From Prostheceraeus crozeri (Eukaryota > Platyhelminthes > Polycladida > Euryleptidae), in NCBI GenBank assembly GCA_907163375.1, contig CAJQUW010005533.1, positions 1,451,001-1,515,000 of the forward strand: DNA of 64,000 nucleotides, in the 5' to 3' direction. The translations under genes and the position numbers were made by a program. Below are positions 40,901 through 52,900 of the stretch, piece by piece. The first letter of the stretch is position 1. Each line of letters starts with the position of its first letter. The notes below the pieces were generated by a model. That model saw only the letters and a list, made by a program, of their open reading frames with translations, did no database searches and was not told the origin of the DNA.

Positions 40901-43900
40901 AACATAGCGCCAGCTTCCGTGGAACCCCAGGATCTAATTCTTCGATCTCTGGTTCCTCAAACTTCTCCAATGGTCCTAATACAGGTCCTGGTGGAACGTC
41001 GGAGGAGTCGCACGGCTGCATCGAAAATCAACTTAAAAAGTACGTCAACATGGAGGAGCTTTTACGGCTTCCTTACATTCCTATCACCAGCCAAGCATTT
41101 TGTTAAGATAAAATATCAATATATCGCGACCGATTTCTTTAGTCTAGACCGCTATGAGTTTCGAAAACTTAAATTATAATCGATTTTCTCTAACTGAACA
41201 TGACAGGCGGACTTTCTACTTTATAGCAGTTTTAATTGAGTTGGTTTCGTTTCTCACAATTTAACCGTTTTTGGCAGTACAATAATCAATATTGTACTGC
41301 CAAATGAGGAGATTAGTGCTTTCATTATGTATTCATTGCATCAAGTATTTATTTAAACTCATTTTTATTGCTGCATCGCTTTTACATCTTTAGTAATACT
41401 AGATATACTTACTTGGTATTTTTATTAGCACTGTTATCAAAGTATCCGTTTAAAAGTCGCCTCGTTTCGATCGAAAAAAATGATTTAGTCCAAGTGGTAT
41501 TCTTCATACATTATTGTGGATAGCAAACCACTAATGAATTTATACACAATCGAATAAAAAGATTTTTACGCTAGCACTTTCGACGCTGTTGTTGTGTCAT
41601 TATCAAGCGAATTGTAGCATCTGAAATTTCACGTATAAATGTCTACAAATAATGAACCTGGGACATTCCCATAGCAAATCTTCAATACTGAACATAACTT
41701 CATTTCGCATTTTATTTGAATATAACCTGTGGTTCCCACCGGCAGACATTAATGGCTGGATTTAATAGGAAATAAGATAAAAATAGACACTGGCAATCAC
41801 AATGCCGATCCTGTGGAGATCAGCGTCTGACCAGTTGTGCAGTCCCTTAATCAACAAATAAGCTAGCAAACTTAATAGTTATGAAAAGAAAATAAAAGCA
41901 AATAAAGCAATAGCCAGTCATCAGCAGGTGCCCACCTGGTCGCGTTTCGGCCCCTCTATCTGCACGCTTAAACCCAAGACCTGCGGGGCCCGCATAAATG
42001 CAGCTGGTATTCTGAAAATTCACACGGTGCTAGTATGTGGAATGGGATAATACTGAAATGCATTGACACTGAAACGGTTTGAAAACAAAATCTAAAAGCA
42101 GATATGCATTTATGTAAAACAGGATTAAAATACTAAAATGCGCAATTAGAAGTCCGTTACCTGACATGAAGCTTATGAAAATATGCAAATTTGCAAATAA
42201 TTTAGAATAAGAAGATCATCATGAATTTAACAGTAAAGTTCCTAATCAATTGAGCATGTGTTTTGGCGATGCCAAATTTGATCTATATCCGAACTTCTTT
42301 ATCAAAACTTTCTGATTGACCATATAGCTTCTTTGTGTTGTCTCATCGTCCAACTTCGTTTTGTTCCCAAGCCACTCTATGTCCATTCAGCAAGCAATGA
42401 TTCACGATCTCTGATTTATTAGTGGTTTATTGTCCACAAGAAAGAACAAAAACAACAATGACCACTTGACCACTCACATAAAATCTTCTTGTTCAAGTAA
42501 TTTCTTCTTTGTTTTACCCGGGAACATGCATCCTACGTTTTCACAATTACAAATACGCACTAACTCACAGAATCAGAATTACAATCACAATCGTTTTACT
42601 GATTCGTGGATAATGCTTCGATTTATCTATACTCAGTGCAATTTTACAGCAGCCAATTTTAGATCAGACTCTTTATTTTGTCTGATAATATATGATGGTC
42701 GATATACTCAGATTAGTCTTGTCGCACAGCTATCGAAGTCCATGATGGGCGGTGAGTATCTATAGTAGGAAAGTAATTCAATTTTTTATGACAATAACCA
42801 GATCAGAGGAATTAATAATTGCAATTCATTAGCGCATATGAATACTGGTGTGTTTTGTTGCGTAATAGAAGTTTATAATTTAGATAATTTTCCATGGTAA
42901 GGAAGTAGGAAAATGTTTCCACCAATGCATCCACATATAATGAAAAACTCAATTGAGATAAAAGGCTTGAAAGGCTTGAATTGAAAGAAGGTCCCCTTCT
43001 TTTTATTCTGCTTGTTGATGATTTCCCTGCTTTACCTCAAACCAAGATTATTGCATATGCTGACGACATTACCCTCATCCATCTAAATAACGTAGATTCA
43101 TAACATGATTTTCAACCTGTTGTGAATGCTTTTTCTGTCTGGTCCCTCCAAAAGAAGTTGTCCATTGGCCCTTTTCGAGTTGCCAAATCGATGTGACTTT
43201 GGCAACTCGAAAAGGTGATTATTTTCAAAAATGTGTGCTTTTTACATGAACTTTGTCAAGGTCTCAGCGGAATTTTTAGTCAGTCAGAGCCCGCTTATTT
43301 TGGGAAAACCGGCAATTCTAAGTTTGTAAACAAATTAGGAAATTGCACTCGCATGTAAGTTGTGATTAAGTTTCAACCAATATATTTAGTAAAAACATAA
43401 TTTTAATATTCTGTTGTTTTACTGCATGTCGTTGCATCGATACTGTTTGAAATAACGCAATGCACGTGCTGGCTGTAGAATATTTCATGTTACAGAGTAA
43501 AAACTCTAGTATTCTCTTAACTTTCTATCTCTAGTTTAATAGTTTAATTATTTTCATACAACCATGTTCAATTATCGGTTGGCTGGTTCATAAATCCTTT
43601 AAATCTTTCATTGGATCTTTCTCAATTTCCAGTTGCAACCAAATTCTTCTCATAAATCTTTTAGAGCAAAAGCCTATCTAACCAACCAAAATAATTTTGA
43701 GATTCAATTCTACATAACTTTCTCGAGTTTTCTCGCTTCTAGCAGAAGGAATTCATGTTTAAATTCAGAAGGGTTTCATGTTTAGCCTCTTCTATTTGTC
43801 TATCAAATGAAATACTTTAAACATGAATTCCTTCTGCTAGAAGCGAGAAAACTCGAGAAAGTTATGTAGAATTGAATCTCAAAATTATTTTGGTTGGTTA

Positions 43901-46900
43901 GATAGGCTTTTGCTCTAAACGATTTATGAGAAGAATTTGGTTGCAACTGGAAATTGAGAAAGATCCATTGAAGGATTTAAAGGATTTATGAACCAGCCAA
44001 CCGATAATTGAACATGGTTGTATGAAAATAACTAAACTAGAGATAGAAAGTTAAGAGAACACTAGAGTTTTTACTCTGTAACATGAAATATTCTACAGCC
44101 AGCACGTGCATTGCGTTATTTCAAACAGTATCGATGCAACGACATGCAGTAAAACAACAGAATATTAAAATTATGTTTTTACTAAATATATTGGTTGAAA
44201 CTTAATCACAACTTACATGCGAGTGCAATTTCCTAATTTGTTTACAAACTTAGAATTGCCGGTTTTCCCAAAATCAAGCGGGCTCTGACTGACTAAAAAT
44301 TCCGCTGAGACCTTGACAAAGTTCATGTAAAAAGCACACATTTTTGAAAATAATCACCTTTTCGAGTTGCCAAAGTCACATCGATTTGGCAACTCGAAAA
44401 GGGCCATTAATGTAAATAAAACCAAGAACATGTGTATCTCTCGCTCCTCCACTGCTTCTGTTGAAACTGTATATATCAACGATCATGTTATTGAATCCGT
44501 TTCAGTTCTGAAAATTTTAGGAATTTACTTTGAAGAGGATTTATCATGGAACCGCCAGTTTTTAGAATTGTACAAAAGGTGTTGTCGCGGTCTCTCGCTT
44601 GTGAAAAGGCTTCGTTGTAATTCGAACTGTGTTTCTTCTATCTGGCTCGCCTACGTCTTTCTTTTTTTCCCATATAGCTTTCTGTTGGCCGGCCATGTGT
44701 GACTTGAACATTTGTAAATACAGGAAACTAGAGAAACTTGATCGTGTGGCCAGGCGTTGGGCTGGCGTTGTAAATAAACCTTCTCTTACTTACTAACATG
44801 TTGAATGAAACCTGCCAGCGTTTGATTGTAAAAATTGTCAAAAATAAGTCCACTCATCCCCTCCCAATTTTTTGTAATTCGTGAAGAACTGTCCTGCACC
44901 ATCCGTCACCAAAGAACTCTGCTCCCTAAGAAAAGAACCAGCGCCAGGTGCAACAAATCTTTTGTAAAGTTTTCTTCCTCTTCCTGATTCTGTATGATGC
45001 CTGATGTACTGTACCATACCGTGTCATATACCGCTTTTGTATTGGCAATAAAGTTCTATTATTATTATTATTATTAAGGCACATCTGCAAACGTCTCATG
45101 ATCCAGTTGCAGATTTATTGCGAATGAAAGCAAAACGATATTAACTGTGTGACATCATTCTTGCTTGTACTGAAGCCACGAAACAGGACACCACCTATGA
45201 GAATTTTCCGCCTACAGGCGGAAATTTTTGATATTCCGCCTTGACAGGCCGAAATCGGTTGGGTCTCGTAAATCGTCCAAATCCATCAAAAAAAATCAGA
45301 CCCCCTACCCCCTTACCCCTAGTCATTTTTTAAAAATTCTTTTGTAATTTTTCGCGCAAAAGAGATTATTTTAGAGGATTTTATAACTTTGTTGCTTGTA
45401 CATTGTGCGGCTAGCTATTCTTGATGCACTTTTGTCTTTTTGGCGCATAGGTTTACCTACAATCTTTCAAAGTAGGCCAACATATTGTAATATACATCGA
45501 TTTTGTACTTTGCACTAGCAAAGCGACTTTCTTCAAAGACCTCAAAACTATTCAGGATGAAAAGCAGAGGAAGAGTGTTGGTGCTTTCTTGGAAAAGATC
45601 AGGAGTACGCGGTACACTGTAGCGGGTTTAGCGCGCAAAGAAAGCATTGCAAAGGTGTTGTTTCTCGACCGAATGAATTTGCTCTTGCAAATTAAGTTCC
45701 ACAACGACATCCTACCATATTTTAGAAGCTATTTGAAACTTTTCCAGCATGAAGATCCGAAGATGGATCAGCTGCATCCATCAATGTGGCGTTTGACATT
45801 GAATCTTCTTTCGTTCTTTGTGACTCTAGAGGCATTGAAACAGAGTCAGCAAGACAGAGCTGCATTGCTTGATGCTTTGCAGAGGGAAGAGAGTCTTCTT
45901 CCGCTGAAGTCCATGTTCGTTGTCACTTCCTGTACAGAATACTTGCAGAAATGCATGGGAAAATCTACTGACTTCTTGAAAAGTGTTCGATCCGCCTATC
46001 TTCGATCCACTAGGCATTTTCTTACAAAACTCCCTCTAGAAAACCCATTCATATCCGCTTTGTCGTCTTTATCTTCCAGTCAGCGTGGCACTTCAACGGC
46101 CCATGATTCCATGAAATACCTACCTGGCATCATGTCTGAATGCAAGATCATTCAGTCCTTGCACTGCCGGAAATCCACGCCTACGTTTCGACCACCAGTG
46201 ACAATAATCAAGTGATGGAAATGAGGCCGAAGGAAAGACTGGACAGCTACTGGTACCATGTAACAGCTGAAATGAATTGGCCAAATTTGTGGAGTGTTAT
46301 AAAGCGCGCATTGACCTGTTTCCACGGACCCGATGTCGAAGGGGCGTTCAACCGAATGGGGCAGCTGATCAGGAACGACCGAAGTCGGCTCGATGTTGCC
46401 AAAGTATCGGCTCAGTTGACCATCAAGTATTCCTTGAAGGCCAAACAAAAACGTGGGTTTTCTTGCTTTCATCGAACGGATATTCGAAGGAATCCCATTC
46501 TACACAAATTTATTGCCAAACATGGCCAACTCTTGGAAGATACTACGTGCGTCACAGGCAGCGTCTGAGCGCAGGCCTGCCGCTGGCCTATTCAAGCGCA
46601 GGAGACTTCTCCTGGAAAGAAGAAAAAGACTGGAAAAATTGCAGGGATCAACGAGAAGAACTGCCTTGATCCGAAGAAACCTTTGGCTGTCTCGTGGTAT
46701 GTCTGATCAAAGTCGGGTTTTTGAAGATCCTCCCCCACACCCAAGCAGTCGATGCATCGGAACTGCCTTCTGAAGGTGCCCAGGGCGACAAAAGACCAGC
46801 AGAAGATCCTGTGGACAAGAGCCAGCCCAGAAAGAAGATGAGACAAACTACACTGTTTTCCCACTTGCCATAGAGTTAGAGATTTTTGACGTGTGACTTG

Positions 46901-49900
46901 TCTGTGATTCATATGCATGTGCTATTAATACCAGTGTGATATTTTATATAGATTAAATGTTTTCACACAAAGCATGTACATAGTTTAAAAAATGTTCCTG
47001 TTGAAATATGTATCACAATATGTAGGGTTAGCCGCGCCTAATAGGATACGAAGACGATTAATAATTAGGCCTACATCGTCTTCGATTGAGTATGCGCGCT
47101 GCTTCACCTGTATTTGTTCAAGAATTGTACTGGATGCTTCAGTATGCATTTAAACGAAAGCGCTTTGTTATGCGCTTTGTGCTCATATTATTTGAAAGGA
47201 AACTTCGATCTGTTTCTGCATGTTTTTCCAATTTCTACAAATGCCAAAATTAACTGGACATATGGTTGTCTATATGATTATATAATAGCGCCTACGTGTA
47301 CGTCAGATTACCAATTTGTGTTAAAAATATGTCTACCATGCCAGCCGGCACTAGTGCTTTGTAATGCTTATAATCTCTTTTTGCGTGGAGTTTTTATCTC
47401 TAAGATAATTTTAAAACTTTAAAAGATCCCCGAACACCATTTTCCATGCTACTAATTTTTCCGCCTTGGGGAAAGTAGATAATTCTCATGGGTGCAGGAC
47501 ACGAGGATGCGAAACTTTCATTGCAGCTTGTAGTTTTATTAAATCTAGCTTTCAATCAAGCGCCGATAAATTTGTGGAAACTGATCACACATCTAAAAGT
47601 CACCGCCCACTTGCCATAATCAATTTCAACATGCATGTATTCCATGAAGTCTTTTTTGACCAAAAGCATTATAAATTACCCGACTGGTCCAATTGTGCTT
47701 GCTTCACATGTCCGGTTAGATTCAAATTTCTATCACTAAGTTGAATAAGCATTTCGCCTCTTGGTTACCGTGTTAAGGTGTGTCTTGTGAGAAACACCCA
47801 AATATGATGAACGAATGAATGAAAGTTTATATTATCATAAAAATGAAAATCAAAGTTGCATTCTTCGTACGTCATCAGTAATACAAATCAGATATGGATG
47901 TAATGCTGTTCTGTATGATGAAAAGGATGCGTCACATATCACCGGCAAAGACATTTTCGTGAAATAATTCAAAGTCTATGAATCTATAATATCTCTTTTT
48001 ATAACCTTAGCAATTATCTTTTGGAATAAATTTTGAGCAACGTTCTAACATTTTGAAAACCTTTTGCTAAGTTAGTGACAGTTGTCTGAGAAATTTTCTG
48101 TTTTACTATGTCACTTTTTGTTTTTGACAATATCATCATTTGAATAAAAATATCTAGAGGGCAGCGAAATATATCCCGTGATTGTATGCAAACATTTGAA
48201 AAATATCATGGTTAGAATATAAATATCGCGAGGACAACGAAAGACAGTAAAACACAGATTTCATAATAGGTGGCATGATTTCAATTATTTGATAAGTATC
48301 GGTAGAGCTTTACAATTTCATTTCATTGGCATCATGCAATAAGGCATGCATCGCAATGATTTTCAGGAATTATCATCAAAATTTAGAAGTTTTTTCAGAA
48401 TGCCTGGTAAATAATCCATTAGTTTTCAGGTGTAGGGGACAGGTAAACTGCCGTCCTCTATGATGGATCGCATGAAGCGCAGATTCAAAGCTTAGCCTCA
48501 GAACATGACTCACCTGGTTTTGATCATAGAACACATACTGGGTGTTCAAAAAGTTTCGCCCGATTTCAATTGCTAACATCTATTTTAAGTTTTTCAGCTA
48601 GCACAAAAGAATAAAAACTGCGAGTTTAACTGTGCCATGATTGCTGTGAATGAAATAATGATGCAACAAGAGCGTCGAACGAAATTGGTCAAATCCTTCT
48701 CCATTTTGTTCGATAAAAGAGAACCCGCTAAACAAGTTGAGCTGTGGGGTATCTTGCTGGAAGTACGTAAATGTCTCTTTGCTGCTGCATTGATAAAGGA
48801 AGAAGACTTGAAACATTTTGGCGTCGCGTTCTCCAGCGTCCGCTGCACCGAGGACGAATGTCCCGATAATCCCATTGCTTTACATCGCAGCCAGACGGCC
48901 ACCCCAGGGATTTTTATGACTTCAATACGAGCAGTGATGTCGATTAGTGTGACCATTTGATTTAAAACATGCTTTATCTGACCACTTTATCTGACAACTT
49001 GCTGAGAATAACCTTGCATTTTTACATCGCAAAGCAGATGAAGTTAGATAAATGACTACATGTTTACTGATTTAAGTTTTACTTTTGTCAAAATTGAAGC
49101 TAGAAAGTGTAGCTTACAATGACAAGAAATTAACAGATCTGTCTTTAAATGTTGATGATAAAAGAGACATGTTAATTTCTACAAGAATGCTGCACATCCT
49201 ATTCATGAACTCGTCTTTTTGACCAATAAAAGTAAAATGATATCGATCCATCAATAATCTGGTAGAATAATCAATTTCTTCTTACTTACTTTTTCGCTTC
49301 ACGTTTGCTCTTCCGGGGATGAGCGATTTTTATCTCTGCTGATTGAGAGTCATCTCTTCCAGAAACTGCAGCATTCGAGATTGTCTTGACAACAAGCACG
49401 AAAGGTCTGCTTTGACTTTCCTGCTGGAAGTCGACCATCAACCGACAGGTGATATCATTTGTGGCCCACCTCACATAACCAAACCATCGCAGGCAAATTT
49501 TGCAGTCTGACTGTTCTTTTGTAGTTCATCCTTCGGTCGTCTTCTCTCACAGATTCAGCATCAGAGGCCACATTTCAGCATGGTATAGATCGATGTTATG
49601 CACATTTCATTTCCACTCACATTATTCTGTTTCAAAAACATTTATGGTCCAACACCGGATTTTCTTTTACATTTATTTTGTTAAGATAAATAAAATCACA
49701 TTCTTGAAGAAGTTTTGGTCGGAAATTGTTCAAGATAATGTTCGAATCCATTCATCGAAATTCGATTATAATAGCATCTGTTTATCCCCGTAGGACGAAC
49801 GACTTCATGAGAACATCGGCTACTTATTCTTGTATTTAACATAATTCCGATCGTGCACTCACTCAGGCTGCCATCATTCAGTGTAATATCGAAATGGGAT

Positions 49901-52900
49901 TATTTTCGTATCATGTAAACTGAAAATTTCCGCCAGTAGTACCCGAAGAAATTCAACATTTCATCTTGAGCTGCTACTTCAGTTTCAGTGAAATAACACC
50001 TTAAATCAGCTTTTGACGTGTTTCTGCTTTCAACTTATTGGATGTATGAGAGGGATGTATTACACTATTTGAATCCAAAGGTTGACGCGAGTATGTAATC
50101 AGAGCTTCGGAAAATCAGATCGACTGATATTCAGCAGTATCGTAATTTGATGTAACAGTCGAAAATAGCTGATCTGTAAGCATTTGCGGAATATTTATTG
50201 CCTATAGATTACCTTGTACAATAAGTTGATTGATGTCATTGAGCAGCGGCATCACTTCATTTCTTATCAGTAAGTGGAAATTAATGTTTTCACATGATAT
50301 AGCATGATAACAATAGTCTGACGATTGTCATCATGAACAAAATGCACACATAGGTGAAGTGATATTTGATTAATTGCGATGTTTGAATTTATATTCACGT
50401 TTATTCGAATCCAAGGAAAATCTGAAGCATTCACGGGTAATCACGACTCTTTATTAGAAAATGGAGCTACCCGACGCGTTTCGGCTCCTAGGGAAGTCTC
50501 AGGGGCGATGCCAAAGGTCCACAAACTTAATGACCCTCAATATTGCTACAATGACAAATGCATCGTTTATGAATTTAGTTGTAACTTCTGTCATATGAAA
50601 TACATAAGAGAAGGTATTTCAGACTCAGATATCACGAGCACCTAACAGTAGTAAAAAAAGAACAGCGCAAGTGCACTTAGCAAGCACCACTTAAAGCAAT
50701 ATGAAGATAAAGTGATGAAAACTAGTGACTGGCTTTAGTTGCAAAATCCTGTTTGAACATAAATCAGCGATATCTAATAGAATGGCAGAAGCAGGATATG
50801 TCACCAAGCGCAATCCACGCCTCATGGATAGACTTCATGAACTGATATGAGGAGATATCCACTCGACCTCAGTCATATAAAACGTTGTTATTGACCTGTC
50901 CTAAGAGACGAAACGCATCGGGCAACTCTTATATATAATTGAATAAAGAGTCGCAATTACAATGGAATGCTTTAACTTTTCTTTGGATTCGGATGAACAT
51001 AAACCTCCCGCTCCGACAAACTTTGAGATTCATATTGACGTTCATTTTTCGTGATTTGTGATCATAAATCCCACAAAGTGAAAATTTAAACAAACTTCAA
51101 ATGACACATAAACGTTTTTCTGCATTCTACGAGTAGATGTTGTTTAGGTATAGTTTTATTCTAGAAGGTAAGGGGCGTCGGTTTTGAGAATTTTTGTCAA
51201 TTGTTCAAGATGAACGTACGTTGGCATACTAGCCATAATTAAAAAATTTTACTTGTTGAGTGTGCTAGAAACATTCGATCCAAATACAAAGCTTAAATTT
51301 CGCTTTAATTCTTAGCTATTAACTTCAAATGTAGCTGAGTCTCTAGTCATCGTTCAGTCATTTTAGTCGAATGAAGCTGAGTTAACTGGTAAATCAAACT
51401 TTCCATAGCAAAGTTTGAGAAGCGCATGGATAGCATGTGAGAAGAAATACGTGTGTGAGAAATTTGGTTCATTGTTTGTGACAAATGTGAGGAAGCGTCA
51501 ATTATGAGTAATTCAAACATTCATGTTTTGATTACTTGTTAATTTTTATTTGCATTGTGAGAAATTCGTTATTTTGTGATGCGAGAAATTGTTAATGTGA
51601 ACTGACCATCATTGAAAGCGTAAATTGAAACATAAGTAAGGTGCAAATGTATCCACTAAAAACTTTTGTGACTTTCATCGGTACTAAGTTTGAGAAGGCG
51701 GGCAGAAATTTTCGAAACTTTTCGTCTCTAGTCGAAGGGCAGTTTTGACTGAAAACATGATCCTAAATAGCGGTGGAAGGCCTGTTGTTATTGTGTCAAC
51801 CTGTGATATTGTGTCAACCTGCTGTTAACTTGTGACAGTGGAGAATGAAAAAGTTCGAGTATTTGTTTACAAAAAGTTTTTAAGTTTGTTTTCATGTGCT
51901 ATGTTCTAGTTTGTATTTTAGAAAAGACATCCAAAAAACATAAAGAAGAAGAATCATAATTTCCTTTGCATACATGTATGTACGCATGTTTAGGGTGTGC
52001 AAAAGCATGCGGTAAGCACAATTGTACATGCGTATGTAACATTCCACTACACATGTGTATGCTTTTGGCATGAGAATTGCACACAATTTACACATGTATG
52101 AAATAGGCATACAATAATAGACATAGACATGTGAAATAGACGTACATAAGCATACGTATGTAATACTATGTAACATATGTATGCACATACCCTTTAATTT
52201 TCTTACGGGAAGGAATGTGTGTATTTTATCACAAGACGATTAGGTAATAAAGAAGGATAATGCAGTATCTACTTTTACAAAATTATTTATGGAATTATCA
52301 GGAGAAATTACTCTCGAGCCCCTGTGGTCTACAACATAAAACAGACAAACTATTGGTTGAAATCTCCAACTCATCACGCTTCCTTTCACCACCAACACAC
52401 TCAATGACATGCTCAACAGACTCCAACACCTCACCACATCGACGACAAATGCCGGACCCATCCATTCCAATTCTCTTTCTGTATGCCCCCAGCTCAAGAG
52501 TGTCCAGATCTTAAACGGGCCATATTCACTCGCTCTTCCCGGGACCAACTTCTCTCCAAATTGTGCTTCACACCCTCACCATGCACCTTTCCACATCTTT
52601 CATGCGATCACACATCAACTACTTCCCGCTTCTTCCACCAACTCTTGACCACGTCACAGAAGCACTCTACATCTTCTTGGTCTTCATTCCTAGCTCTATT
52701 AGCCGATTGGTATTGCTGTTGAAGTGAAAAACTTGCTCGCGCTATTAAAGTTTGAAGCAGTAAATTGAAATGTTAGATTACAACATCCACTAGTGCGATT
52801 CCGGAGTCTGTGTCCGTGGAGACTTAAGTTTGATTGGATAATCATGGCTATTGATTTACATGAACAAAATGAAATTTGAAAAGAATATGGAAACTGCTAG

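Larger units (their letters stand above)
41040..42984. other. Start of intron 6
   Basis: Intron sequence with a 14-bp hairpin (41270-41304), an AATAAA at 41553-41558 and a Penelope-end-like fragment (41930-41985), each listed on its own. A + frame at 42430-42765 is probably chance. Nothing else was recognised. Confidence 0.4.
47503..50390. other. Intron 6, few identifiable features
   Basis: 2.9 kb with a single mariner-type end at 48538-48565 and a curious minus-strand open stretch at 49286-49510, both listed separately. The + frame 48637-48960 (107 codons) has no family resemblance I can see. Otherwise nothing. Confidence 0.4.

Noticed and set aside
48637-48960. 107-codon + frame next to a mariner-type end, considered as its transposase
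   Set aside because: No HTH, DETW, DNAPAH or SPDL motif in either strand's translation.
51955-52195. Many CATACGTATG/ACATGTATG words, considered as a satellite or CRISPR-like array
   Set aside because: No constant repeat unit or spacing; it looks like simple alternating purine-pyrimidine drift.
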